From: Microthrixaceae bacterium
GTDB lineage: Bacteria > Actinomycetota > Acidimicrobiia > Acidimicrobiales > Microtrichaceae
Reading direction: 5' to 3'
DNA length: 64,000 nt
Assembly: GCA_020637215.1 (NCBI GenBank)
Contig: JACJWI010000003.1
Coordinates: 248,001-312,000, forward strand
In this document: positions 50,586-59,752 of the stretch, piece after piece
Numbering within the stretch: the stretch's first letter is position 1
Layout: each line of letters opens with the position of its first letter
The notes under the pieces: model-generated
What the model saw: the letters and a program-made list of their open reading frames with translations, nothing else
The model's database searches: none
What the model was told of the DNA's origin: nothing
Program-made: the position numbers and the translations under genes

Positions 50586-52206
50586 GGCAGGTCCTGGGTC
50601 GTCACCCAGATCCCGCTGATCGACAGGACCCGCACGCCGAGCACGGTCGGACGGCCGAGCACCATGAACGAGCGGTCCACGCCGGATGCCGGGTCGGTGA
50701 TCGTGATGCGACCCGACACCGACGTCCCGCCCTCGGTCATCAGGTCGACCTCCATCACGGTCTCGCCGTCGACCAGCCGGGCCTTGAGCCGACCCGGCTC
50801 ACCGTCGCCACCGGTGACCTCGCCCTGCACCTTGGGGTCCAGCAGGAACGAGTGGTTGAACTCGATCGGACCCCGCAGGTCGATGTCGAGGTACACGTCC
50901 TGCACCAGCGGACGCTGCACCGGGGCGACCGTCGTGGCCGTCGGCCCGGAGCGGACACGGCCCGAGTCGGGGTTGAGGAACAGCACGGGACCGTCGCAGG
51001 AGACCCGGCCGGCGTCGTTGCGGCAGTCCGCCGAGGTCACCCAGCGACCCTCGGAGGTCCAGCCCAGGGCCGACACCCCGAAGGTGGCGGTGTCGGGGGT
51101 CTCGGGTGGGGTGATGTCGATCGCGCGGCCGCCCTTGGACGAGATCAGCATCAGTCGTGAGCAGTTGCGGCCGCCGCCGTAGACGATGCGCGTCCCGTCC
51201 GGCGACACCGACGGGTTGCAGATCGAGTCGTCGCGGACCAGCGTCACCCGGTCCAGGGTCTGGGCGTCGACGCGGATCAGCTCCCGACGCCCCTTGGCCG
51301 GTCCGGCGGCCACGATGAAACGGCCGTCGGGGGCGAAGGCGGGGTCGTCGGCCGAGAAGTACGTCGGCGTCTCCTTCTCGGCCGTGGCACCGACCAGGGT
51401 GTAGCGCTGGTCGGTGCCGGGGATGACCGACTCGAGGAGCAGCAACCCGTCGGCGGGCGAGGCGGTCACCCCGACGTAGGAGCGGACCGACGGGTCGCCG
51501 AGCCGGGAGATCGGGGTGCCGTCGCGCTGGACGATCTTCACGACGTTGCCGAGCACCCCGACCGGCAACGGCACCCGGAACCAGGACGGGTCGTGCAGGG
51601 GTGCAGGGACGCTGGGCCGGGGCTCCGCCATGTCGGCGGTTCCGACCGCCAGGTAGGCCAGGGTGGACCCGGTCCCGTCCCACGCGATCGAGGGGTCACG
51701 GCCGAGCGAGGTGGTCGCTGCGTCCGAGGCGAGCACCGTGGGCGGCCCGCCGTCCACCGGCACGGTCACCAGGGTGTGGTCCGCCCTCACGAAGGCGACC
51801 AGGTCGGCGGTGGGAGCGATGGCGACCGCCGCCTGTCCTCCCCGACCCACGGCGGCACCCTGGGCGACCTCGATCGGGGCGCCGTCGCCCTGGCCCACCC
51901 ACACCCGGCCATCGGCGGTGGCGTAGGCGACCGGTCCGGACGGGTCGGTCGTTCCGGTCGTGGCCGTCGACGACCCCGGTCCGGGCACCGTGGTGGTGGA
52001 TGGGTCGACGCCCTGGGCGCGCACCGGCCCGGTCGCGGTGGCGACCACGACCACGGCGCCGAGAACGGCGAGCGCGACGAGCAGCGGACGGCGGGACATG
52101 CGTTGTCCCAGGCTACCGGCGGGTCGCCGTCGCCCTCCCGCGACTGCGCCGGCAACCCCCCGAGCGCCCTCAGGTCCCTCCCGGTGGGGCGGACCCGCAC
52201 CGGCGC

Positions 52207-52212
52207 TACCCT
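52207..52212 (+). promoter_or_regulatory. Predicted -10 of glgP
   Basis: TACCCT, 8 nt before GTG 52221. Supports a start at 52221 and a very short or absent 5' leader. Confidence 0.4.
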
Positions 52213-52220
52213 GCCGGTGT

Positions 52221-54827
52221 GTGAGAGCGCTGCGTTCCTTCACCGTCCGCCCCCGACTGCCGGGGGGGCTCGAGCCGCTCGACCGCCTGGCCGGGAACCT
52301 GCGGTGGTCCTGGGACCGCCCCACCCGGGAGCTGTTCACGGGCATCGATCCGCGGGTCTGGGACGAAGGCGGACACGACCCCCGCCGTGTGTTGGCCGAG
52401 ACGCCGACGGCCCGGCTGGAGGAGCTGGCGGCCGACCCGGCGTTCCTCGAGCGCCTCTCGGCGGTGACCGCCGCGCTCGACGCCTACGAGTCGCTCCCGC
52501 GCTGGTTCCAGGCCCAACTCGCCAAGGGTGCGATCCCCGCCACCGGCGGGGAGTCCGACCTCGACGGCGGCGTGGTCGCCTACTTCTCGCCCGAGTTCGG
52601 CATCGCCGAGGCCGTCCCGCAGTACTCCGGCGGCCTGGGCGTCCTGGCCGGGGACCACCTCAAGGCGGCGTCGGACCTGGGGGTCCCGCTGGTCGCCATC
52701 GGCCTGTTCTACCGGCACGGCTACTTCCGCCAGTCGCTCACCGTCGACGGCTGGCAGCAGGAGCGGTTCCCCGACCTCGACCCGTACGCCATGGCGCTCG
52801 AGCTGTGCGACGGCGTGCGGGTCTCTGTGGAGCTGGGCGAGCAGACGCTGATCGCTCAGGTGTGGCGGGCCACGGTGGGCCGAACGCCGCTGTACCTGCT
52901 CGACGCCGACATCGACGAGAACCCCCAGGACCTCCAGCTGGTCACCGACCGGCTCTACGGCGGCGACGTCGAGCACCGGCTCCGCCAGGAGATCCTGCTC
53001 GGCATCGGAGGCGTCCGGGCCCTCGAGGCGCTCGGCGTCCCCGCGCACGTCTTCCACACCAACGAGGGCCACGCCGGATTCCTGGGCCTGGAGCGCATCC
53101 GGATGCTGATGCAGCGCGACGGGCTGTCCTTCGCCGAGGCGTTGGAGGCTGTCCGCTCCGGCGCCGTGTTCACCACCCACACCCCGGTCCCGGCCGGCAT
53201 CGACCAGTTCCCCCGCGAGCTGATCGAGAAGTACTTCGGCCGCTGGGCCTCCGAGTGCGGGATCGGTCTGGACGAGCTGATGTCGCTCGGCCACCGTCCG
53301 GGTGCGGACCCGTCGGACCGCTTCAACATGGCGGTGATGGGCATGCGCCTGGCCGAGCGACGCAACGGTGTGTCAGCGCTGCACGGCGAGGTCAGCCGGG
53401 CGATGTTCCACGACCTGTGGCCGGGCGTCCCCGAGTCCGAGACGCCGGTCGGCCACATCACCAACGGCGTGCACGGCGCGACCTGGGTCTCGTCGGAGAT
53501 GGCGGGTCTGTTCACCGACTCGGTCGGCATCGACTGGCAGTGGGCGGACCCGGAGGCATGGGAGCAGGTCCGAACCGTCGACGACGACGTGCTGTGGGAG
53601 GCGCACCGCGCCGCCAAGGTGCGGCTCGTCGAGCACGTCCGGGAGCGGCTCCGCACTTCGGGCACGTCGCTCGGACGGTCCGCGTCGGAGCTGGCCTGGG
53701 TGGACGACGCCCTCGACCCCGACGCCCTGACGATCTGCTTCGCCCGGCGGTTCGCGACCTACAAGCGCGCCGCTCTGCTGCTCAGCCAGGCCGACCGCCT
53801 CCGCGCCCTGCTCGGCGACGAGGACCGTCCGATCCAGTTCGTGTTCGCCGGCAAGGCGCACCCCGCGGACGACAGCGGCAAGGAGCTGATCCGCCAGATC
53901 GTCGCGTTCTCCCACGACGTCGCGGTGCGGACCCGCTTCGTGTTCGTCGAGGACTACGACATGGCCCTGGCCCGGTCATTGGTTCAGGGCGCCGACATCT
54001 GGCTCAACACGCCGGTGCGGCCGATGGAGGCGTCGGGGACCAGCGGCATGAAGGCGGTCATGAACGGGGCGATGCACTGCTCGGTGCTCGACGGCTGGTG
54101 GGCCGAGTGCTTCCGGGCCGGCTCCGACGACCGCGACGGCGGTCGCGAGAGCGACGGACCGAACGGCTGGGCGATCTCGTCGGCCGAGTCGGTCGACGAC
54201 GACGCCCGCCGGGCCGAGCTCGAGGCGAACAGCCTGTTCGACATCCTCGAGACCCAGATCGTGCCGACCTACCACTCGGCCGGGCCGACCTCGACCCCGA
54301 CCGGGTGGGTGCGCGTGATGAAGGAGTCGTTGCGCACGCTCGCCCCGTTCGTCAGCGCGCACCGGATGGTGCGTGACTACACCTCGACGCTGTACCTGCC
54401 CGCCGCGTCCCGGGCGGTCGAACTGGCCGCCGACGGCTACTCCGCGGCCCGGGAGCTGGCCGGGTTCCGTTCCCGCCTGGACGCCCTCTGGCACCAGGTC
54501 CACGTCGACTCGGTCGACGTGGACGAGTCGGTCGCGGACCTCGGCGGCACCCGCCGGGTCACTGCCACCGTCGCGCTGGGCGAGCTCGGTCCGGATGAGG
54601 TCGAGGTGCAGCTGGTCGCCGGTCAGGTCGGTCAGTCCGGCGAGCTCGAGGACACCGTCACCGTGTCGATGACCGAGGAGGGCTCCGCTCGCGACGGCCA
54701 CCGCGTCTTCGGCGCGGACGCCCCCATCCTCAGCGCCGGGCGCATGGGCGTGAACGTGCGGGTGGTCCCCCGCAGTCGGCTGGTCGACACCCCCCTGGAG
54801 CTGGGGCGCGTCGCCTGGGCTGGCTGA
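52221..54827 (+). CDS. glgP: Alpha-glucan (maltodextrin/glycogen) phosphorylase
   Basis: Releases glucose-1-phosphate from alpha-1,4-glucan. 868 aa from GTG 52221 (VRALRSFTVRPRLP). Actinobacterial-type phosphorylase (about 850 residues): ECYFSPEFG-like segment VAYFSPEFGIAEAVPQYSGG, FHTNEGHAGFLGLERI, CFARRFATYKRAALLL and the PLP lysine in ASGTSGMKAVMNGAMH. Divergent from the glgE operon, giving synthesis and breakdown of the same polymer side by side. A 26-bp tandem repeat straddles its stop codon. Confidence 0.96.
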   Translation: MRALRSFTVRPRLPGGLEPLDRLAGNLRWSWDRPTRELFTGIDPRVWDEGGHDPRRVLAETPTARLEELAADPAFLERLSAVTAALDAYESLPRWFQAQLAKGAIPATGGESDLDGGVVAYFSPEFGIAEAVPQYSGGLGVLAGDHLKAASDLGVPLVAIGLFYRHGYFRQSLTVDGWQQERFPDLDPYAMALELCDGVRVSVELGEQTLIAQVWRATVGRTPLYLLDADIDENPQDLQLVTDRLYGGDVEHRLRQEILLGIGGVRALEALGVPAHVFHTNEGHAGFLGLERIRMLMQRDGLSFAEALEAVRSGAVFTTHTPVPAGIDQFPRELIEKYFGRWASECGIGLDELMSLGHRPGADPSDRFNMAVMGMRLAERRNGVSALHGEVSRAMFHDLWPGVPESETPVGHITNGVHGATWVSSEMAGLFTDSVGIDWQWADPEAWEQVRTVDDDVLWEAHRAAKVRLVEHVRERLRTSGTSLGRSASELAWVDDALDPDALTICFARRFATYKRAALLLSQADRLRALLGDEDRPIQFVFAGKAHPADDSGKELIRQIVAFSHDVAVRTRFVFVEDYDMALARSLVQGADIWLNTPVRPMEASGTSGMKAVMNGAMHCSVLDGWWAECFRAGSDDRDGGRESDGPNGWAISSAESVDDDARRAELEANSLFDILETQIVPTYHSAGPTSTPTGWVRVMKESLRTLAPFVSAHRMVRDYTSTLYLPAASRAVELAADGYSAARELAGFRSRLDALWHQVHVDSVDVDESVADLGGTRRVTATVALGELGPDEVEVQLVAGQVGQSGELEDTVTVSMTEEGSARDGHRVFGADAPILSAGRMGVNVRVVPRSRLVDTPLELGRVAWAG

Positions 54828-54890
54828 CCAACGGCGCTGCCTGGGCTGGCTGACCGGCAGCACTGCCTGGGCCGGCTGACCAACGGGGAT
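54813..54890. repeat. 26-bp tandem repeat, three units, over the glgP stop
   Basis: Three 26-base units (54813-54838, 54839-54864, 54865-54890), each starting GCCTGGGC and containing GGCTGACC. The glgP TGA lies in unit 1; units 2 and 3 contain the same TGA. The last base also belongs to the stop codon of the enoyl-CoA hydratase gene on the other strand. Confidence 0.85.
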
Positions 54891-55726
54891 CAGGGGAACT
54901 GGGCCTTCCCGGGGCCGTCGCGCAGGAACGACCGCACGCCGACCGCCGCGTCACCGGTGGCGAACGAGTCGACGAACAGGCGCTGCTCCAACCGCAGCCC
55001 GTCGGACAGGGTCCCGTCGAGGCCGCCGTCGACGGCCCGCTTGGCCAGCGCCAGCGCGGCGGCGGGCCCCTGTGCCAACGCGGTGGCCAGCTCGAGCGCC
55101 GGGGCCAGGGCGTCGCCGTCGACCACCCGGTCGACCAGGCCGACGTCCAGGGCTTCGGCGGCGTCGACGGCCCGACCGGTGAGCACCATGTCCTTGGCGC
55201 GGGCCGGGCCGATCAGCCGGGCCAGGCGCTGGGTGCCGCCTCCGCCGGGGATGATCCCGAGCAGGATCTCGGGTTGGCCGAACCGGGCCCGGTCCGAGGC
55301 CACGCGCAGGTCGCAGGCCAGGGCCAGCTCGCATCCGCCGCCCAGGGCGACGCCGTTGACCGCGGCGATCGTCGGACAGGGCAGGGCGGCCAGGTCCTCG
55401 AGCGCGTCGAGGAACCCGGCGCCGATCTCGGCCACCCGCTCCGGCGCGGCCACCGCGAACGGCTCGTCGCCGCCGCGCTCGGCGAACTCGGTGATGTCGG
55501 CGCCGGCGGCGAACAGCTTGGGCCCGCCGGTCACCACCACGGCCCGGGCGCCGGCAGCTCGGAGCTCGCCGACGCGGTCGCGCAGCTCCGCCAGGACCGC
55601 GCTGCTGAGGGCGTTGACCTTGCCGTGGGAGAGGGTGAGCACGTCGACTCCGGCGTCGGTGCGCTCGTGTCGGACCAGCGGGCCGGGCACCTCGACGGGG
55701 TCCGGGTGGGCGGTGGGTTCGGTCAT
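54890..55726 (-). CDS. Enoyl-CoA hydratase/isomerase (crotonase) family protein
   Basis: 278 aa from ATG 55726. The oxyanion-hole segments are KLFAAGADITEFAERG and VNGVALGGGCELALACDLR, and a glutamate lies in FGQPEILLGIIPGGGGTQRL, placing it with short-chain enoyl-CoA hydratases. Substrate unknown. The start overlaps the stop of the kinase gene (ATGA), so the two are translated as a pair, an unusual partnership. Confidence 0.92.
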   Translation of the reverse strand: MTEPTAHPDPVEVPGPLVRHERTDAGVDVLTLSHGKVNALSSAVLAELRDRVGELRAAGARAVVVTGGPKLFAAGADITEFAERGGDEPFAVAAPERVAEIGAGFLDALEDLAALPCPTIAAVNGVALGGGCELALACDLRVASDRARFGQPEILLGIIPGGGGTQRLARLIGPARAKDMVLTGRAVDAAEALDVGLVDRVVDGDALAPALELATALAQGPAAALALAKRAVDGGLDGTLSDGLRLEQRLFVDSFATGDAAVGVRSFLRDGPGKAQFP

Positions 55727-56514
55727 GGGCCCGGAATGTACCGGTCCCGTCGTCGCCGCTCGGCGTCGAGGCGACGCAGGGCGTCGGCCAGCCCGACCCG
55801 CTGGGCGGGGTCGGGTTCGCACGCGTCGGCCACCACCGCGTCGAGGCCCCGGGGCAGCACCGTCGGGTCCGGCGGACGGGCGACCGGCGGGCGCCGAGCG
55901 GTCGCGGCGGACCACACCGTCGCCGCCCACCCGTACACGTCGGAGGCGACCGTGGGCTCCGCGCCGTCGAGCCGCTCGGGAGCGGCCCAGCCCGGGGTGG
56001 CGGGCCAGCCCGGCCCGGTCCCGGCGCCGGCGTCGAGCACCGCGATCCCGAAGTCGGCCAGCACCGGGCGTCCGTCGTAGAACAGCACGTTTGCGGGGGT
56101 GACGTCGCCGTGGACGACGTCGAGGCGGTGTGCTGCATCCAGTGCGGATCCCACGGCCAGGGCCAGCTCGCACAGCTCGGCGGGGTCGGTGATCGGCGCC
56201 CGGTCCGTGCGGCCGGCGAGCGAGTCGTCGGCCAACGGGGTCAGGACCCAGCAGCAGTCGCGGTCGGTCCCCGCGGCGCTCACCGCGAGCACGTGGTCGT
56301 GGCGGAGTCGGGCCAGGGCTCGCAGCTCGCGCTCGAAGCGGTCCCGGGTCCGTTCCCTGGGGGGTCCGTCCGGGGGCAGCCCGATCACCTTGACCGCCAC
56401 GTCGCGCCCGGAGCGCCGGTCCCGGGCCCGCCACACCACGGCGCTGCCGCCCCGACCGACGACCTCGATCAGACGGATCCCCGACGGCAGGTTGGTGGGG
56501 CGGAGGTGCTCCAT
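55723..56514 (-). CDS. Small soluble Ser/Thr protein kinase
   Basis: 263 aa, kinase domain only: no membrane helix and no PASTA or other sensor. VVGRGGSAVVWRARDRRSGR (P-loop), Lys in VAVKVIGLPP, catalytic loop HGDVTPANVLFYDG (HRD has become HGD, the Asp is kept), DFG in LADFGIAVLD, and APE in WAAPERLDG. The HGD variant is known among active bacterial kinases, so activity is likely. ATG 56514 is preceded by TACCGT at 6 nt (leaderless). Coupled to the crotonase gene. Divergent from the Fur-like gene. Confidence 0.88.
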   Translation of the reverse strand: MEHLRPTNLPSGIRLIEVVGRGGSAVVWRARDRRSGRDVAVKVIGLPPDGPPRERTRDRFERELRALARLRHDHVLAVSAAGTDRDCCWVLTPLADDSLAGRTDRAPITDPAELCELALAVGSALDAAHRLDVVHGDVTPANVLFYDGRPVLADFGIAVLDAGAGTGPGWPATPGWAAPERLDGAEPTVASDVYGWAATVWSAATARRPPVARPPDPTVLPRGLDAVVADACEPDPAQRVGLADALRRLDAERRRRDRYIPGP

Positions 56515-56520
56515 CGGCTC

Positions 56521-56526
56521 ACGGTA
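56521..56526 (-). promoter_or_regulatory. Leaderless -10 of the kinase gene
   Basis: TACCGT on the minus strand, then 6 nt (GAGCCG), then ATG 56514; lies within the palindrome ACGGTACCGT at 56521-56530, the same ten bases as at 2417-2426. Confidence 0.55.
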
Positions 56527-56577
56527 CCGTTCGCATTCCCACCCGTTCCCCTTCCCACCCGTTCCCAATGCGGCCGG

Positions 56578-56583
56578 TAGTCT
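56578..56583 (+). promoter_or_regulatory. Leaderless -10 of the Fur-family gene
   Basis: TAGTCT, then 6 nt (CGACGT), then GTG 56590. Confidence 0.55.
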
Positions 56584-56589
56584 CGACGT

Positions 56590-57054
56590 GTGGCCGACCC
56601 CGAGGGCACCCTCACCGAGCTCCACTCGACCGTCGCACCCCGACTTCGGGGAGCCGGATTGCGCTACACCCGGTCCCGGCGACGGGTGATCGAGGTCCTG
56701 GCCGGAACGGACCGTCCCCTCACCATCCCCGACATCCTCGCCCGCGCCGGCACGCTGGCCCAGAGCAGCGTGTACCGGAACCTCAACGAGCTGATCGACG
56801 CCGGCGTCGTGCACCGGATCGTGGCCGGCGACGAGTTCAGCCACTTCGAGCTGGCCGAGGAGCTCACCCACCACCATCACCACCTGGTGTGCACCCGCTG
56901 CGGCCGGGTCGAGGACTTCGTCCCCACCGACGAGCTGGAGTCGAGCCTGCACTCGGTGCTGCGCGACGTGTCGGCCTCGAGCGGCTTCGCCCTCGAGCAC
57001 CACCGGCTCGACCTGATCGGCACCTGCGCCGAGTGCACCCGGCTGACCGGTTGA
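56590..57054 (+). CDS. Fur-family metalloregulator (Fur/Zur-type)
   Basis: 154 aa from GTG 56590. Winged helix N-terminus (RYTRSRRRVIEVLAG, SVYRNLNELIDAGVVHRI) and metal-binding C-terminus: HHHHHLVCTRCGRVEDF plus a second CAEC near the end, giving the structural zinc CxxC pairs, and a His-rich regulatory site. Zur, Fur and furB cannot be told apart by eye; no metal uptake genes are adjacent. Confidence 0.9.
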   Translation: MADPEGTLTELHSTVAPRLRGAGLRYTRSRRRVIEVLAGTDRPLTIPDILARAGTLAQSSVYRNLNELIDAGVVHRIVAGDEFSHFELAEELTHHHHHLVCTRCGRVEDFVPTDELESSLHSVLRDVSASSGFALEHHRLDLIGTCAECTRLTG

Positions 57055-57089
57055 ACGACTGACGGACTGACCGGCTGCTCGGGCGTGGG

Positions 57090-58031
57090 TCAGTCGATCA
57101 ACGCGTCGGTCGCGGCCCACGGATCGACGGTCCCGTCGAGAACCGCCCGACGCGCCGATGCCCACCGCGGGTCCTCCCCCATCGCCCCGGCCCGTTCGAT
57201 CAGGCGGGCGACCAGCACCCGCCGCATCTCGTCGTCGACCCGTGCCTCCCGACGCCGGGCCCGTTCGCCGCTGTCCGTGCTGCGGCGCCGGTGATCCCGG
57301 ATCGCCTCCCACAGCTCGTTCAGGCCCTCGTCACGGGTGGCCACCGTCTCGACGATGGCCGGGGGGTGGTCACCGCCGCGCAGAGCCAGCATGTTGTCGA
57401 GGTCACGCCGGGTGTCACGTGACCCGGGACGATCCGCCTTGTTGATCACGAACACGTCCGCGATCTCCATCAGACCGGCCTTGTTGGCCTGCACCGAGTC
57501 GCCCCAGCCCGGGTTCACCACGACGACGACGGTGTCGGCCGCGCCGGCGACCTCGACCTCGACCTGGCCGACCCCGACCGTCTCGATCACGACCCACGGG
57601 AAGCCGACGGCGTCGAGCACGCGCACCGCCTCGGGGGTGGCCACCGACAACCCTCCGAGGTGACCGCGGGTCGCCATCGAGCGGATGAACACGCCCTCGT
57701 CGAGGGTGTGGTCGGCCATGCGGACCCGGTCCCCCAGGATCGCCCCGCCCGAGAACGGCGACGACGGGTCGATCGCCAGCACGGCCAGGCGGTCACCCGA
57801 GGCCCGAACCACGCGGCACAGCGCGCTGGTCAGGGACGACTTGCCGGATCCGGGCGCCCCGGTGATACCGATCGTGTGGGCGGCACCCGCTCGGGGGAAC
57901 GCGGCCCGGGCCACCGCCCGGGCGCCGTCACCGCCCCGCTCCACCATCGACAGCAGCCGCGCCAGCGCGGCGCGGTCCCCTCCGACGGCCGCGTCGAGCA
58001 GCTCGGGGGCCGACGAGGAACGGGTTCCCAC
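57090..58031 (-). CDS. meaB: Methylmalonyl-CoA mutase-associated GTPase MeaB (ArgK family)
   Basis: G-protein chaperone that protects and reloads adenosylcobalamin-dependent mutases such as methylmalonyl-CoA mutase. 313 aa: Walker A ITGAPGSGKSSL, LAIDPSSPFSGGAILGDRVR, METVGVGQVEVEVAG-type switch (ETVGVGQVEVEV) and NKADRPGS. GTG 58031 starts 17 bases after the NifU-like gene. The mutase itself is not in the window. Confidence 0.94.
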   Translation of the reverse strand: MGTRSSSAPELLDAAVGGDRAALARLLSMVERGGDGARAVARAAFPRAGAAHTIGITGAPGSGKSSLTSALCRVVRASGDRLAVLAIDPSSPFSGGAILGDRVRMADHTLDEGVFIRSMATRGHLGGLSVATPEAVRVLDAVGFPWVVIETVGVGQVEVEVAGAADTVVVVVNPGWGDSVQANKAGLMEIADVFVINKADRPGSRDTRRDLDNMLALRGGDHPPAIVETVATRDEGLNELWEAIRDHRRRSTDSGERARRREARVDDEMRRVLVARLIERAGAMGEDPRWASARRAVLDGTVDPWAATDALID

Positions 58032-58048
58032 CTCGACGTGCCGACCGC

Positions 58049-58309
58049 TCAGAGCGACACGGCGGTGCCGAGCTCGAGCTCGGTGTCGGGCTGGACGACC
58101 GCCGTCACGCCCGGCACCCGGTCCTTCATGATGCGCTCGATGCCCGCCTTCATCGTGATGGTCGAGGCCGGGCAGCTCACGCAGGCGCCGGTCAGCTCGA
58201 CGGTCACCACTCCGGAGGTCTCGTCGACGTCGAGCAGGTTGATGTCACCGCCGTCGGCCTGGATGGCGGGACGGATGATCTCGATGACCTGCTCGACCTG
58301 CTCCTGCAC
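58049..58309 (-). CDS. NifU C-terminal-domain Fe-S scaffold protein
   Basis: 86 aa from GTG 58309. The NifU-like domain (VEQVIEIIRPAIQADGGDI, LTGACVSCPASTITMKAGIE) contains the CxxC cluster ligands. Such proteins carry Fe-S clusters to target enzymes. Lies between murA and meaB on the same strand; iscS is distant, at 30.6-31.8 kb. A longer frame beginning further upstream has no homology. Confidence 0.9.
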   Translation of the reverse strand: MQEQVEQVIEIIRPAIQADGGDINLLDVDETSGVVTVELTGACVSCPASTITMKAGIERIMKDRVPGVTAVVQPDTELELGTAVSL

Positions 58310-58402
58310 GGGTGGCGCTCCGGGGTGTCGGGATGCTGGGGAACGGGACCAGAGTAGATGGCGGCCCGGCACCCTCCCCAACAGGGGCGGTGGGCGGGCA
58401 CC

Positions 58403-59656
58403 TCAGTCCTGACGGGTGATGTCGGCGCCCAGGCCCGACAGCTTCTCCACGAAGCTCTCGTAGCCGCGGTCGATCGGTCCCGCGTCGTGGATCGTCGTCT
58501 CGCCGTCCGCCGCGAGCGCGGCGATGGCCATCGCCGCACCGGCACGGATGTCGACGGCTCGCACAGGGGCGCCCGACAGGCGCTCGACGCCGTCGATCAC
58601 CAGGTGGTGTCCCTCGACGCGGATGTCGGCGCCCATGCGGGCCAGCTCGCCGACGTAGCGGAACCGTCCGGCGAACACGTTCTCGGTCGCGTAGCTGGTC
58701 CCGTCGGCCAGGCACATCACCGCCACCAGCATGGGCAGGTAGTCGGTGGCGATGCCCGGGTACGGCAGGGTCGCCACGTCGATCGGCCGGGGGCGGCCCG
58801 ACGACATCGCCCACAACCCGTCGGCCTCGGGGGAGATCCGCAGCCCCATCCGGCCCATCTTCTCGATCAGCAGGTCGACGTGGTCCGCCCGGGCACCGCG
58901 AAGGGTCACCTCTCCCCCGGCGACCGCCACCGCGGCCAGGAACGTGACGACCTCGACACGGTCGGGGATGACGGTGTGCTCGACGGCTCGCAGCTCGTCG
59001 ACGCCCTCGATGACGATCGTGGGGCTGCCCGCTCCGAGGACCCGCGCCCCCATGCGGTTGAGGAACGCGGCCAGATCCGAGATCTCCGGCTCACGGGCCG
59101 CGTTGCGCACCGTGGTCGTGCCGCGGGCGGTGGCGCCGGCCATCAGCAGGTTCTCGGTGGCGCCCACGCTCGGGTACTCGAGCACGACCTCGGCGCCGAT
59201 CAGCTTCTCGGCGTGGCCCTCGATCATCCCGTGGCTCAGCGCGAAGCTGGCACCGAGCGCCTCGAGCGACGCCAGGTGCATGTCGACGGGCCGGGATCCG
59301 AAGTCGTCGCCGCCGGGCAGGGCGACCCGGGCCCGTCCGACCCCGGCCAGCAGCGGTCCGAGCACCGCGGTCGACGCCCGCATCTGCTCCACCAGCTCGT
59401 AGGGGGCCTCGGCGACCACGTCGGGACCCCTCACGATCTCCAGCGCGGCGTCCTCGCGGCGGCGCACCGACATGCCCATCGCCTCGAGCAGGCGTCCCAT
59501 GATCGTGACGTCGCTGATGTCGGGGACGTTGCGCAGCACGTAGCGGCCCTCGGCCAGCACGGTCGCGGCCATCAGCTTGAGCACCGAGTTCTTGGCCCCG
59601 GAGATGACGACCTCACCGGACAGGGGATCTCCGGGACGGACCAGCAGGCGGCTCAC
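58403..59656 (-). CDS. murA: UDP-N-acetylglucosamine 1-carboxyvinyltransferase
   Basis: First committed step of peptidoglycan synthesis: adds enolpyruvate from PEP to UDP-GlcNAc. 417 aa from GTG 59656. N-terminal VISGAKNSVLKLMAATVLAEG (the KN pair), LVEQMRASTAVLGPLLA and the C-terminal DLRAGAAM-type VDIRAGAAMAIAAL are typical. The catalytic loop reads LPGGDDFGSRPVDMHL: Asp replaces the Cys that fosfomycin attacks, as in mycobacteria. Confidence 0.97.
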   Translation of the reverse strand: MSRLLVRPGDPLSGEVVISGAKNSVLKLMAATVLAEGRYVLRNVPDISDVTIMGRLLEAMGMSVRRREDAALEIVRGPDVVAEAPYELVEQMRASTAVLGPLLAGVGRARVALPGGDDFGSRPVDMHLASLEALGASFALSHGMIEGHAEKLIGAEVVLEYPSVGATENLLMAGATARGTTTVRNAAREPEISDLAAFLNRMGARVLGAGSPTIVIEGVDELRAVEHTVIPDRVEVVTFLAAVAVAGGEVTLRGARADHVDLLIEKMGRMGLRISPEADGLWAMSSGRPRPIDVATLPYPGIATDYLPMLVAVMCLADGTSYATENVFAGRFRYVGELARMGADIRVEGHHLVIDGVERLSGAPVRAVDIRAGAAMAIAALAADGETTIHDAGPIDRGYESFVEKLSGLGADITRQD

Positions 59657-59692
59657 GCCCCCACTCTCGCACGACCGGTGCTGTCCCGCCCC

Positions 59693-59729
59693 ATACCAGC
59701 CCGCCCGATACCAGCCCGCCCGATAGCAT
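59693..59729. repeat. 15-bp direct repeats in the murA / MFS intergenic region
   Basis: ATACCAGCCCGCCCG occurs at 59693-59707 and 59708-59722, followed by a third ATA start that becomes TAGCAT (59724-59729). This last hexamer is a likely -10 for the MFS gene, with a ribosome site CAGGGGGG 5-12 bases before GTG 59753. Confidence 0.7.
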
Positions 59730-59752
59730 CGTGCGACGTCCCAGGGGGGTCG

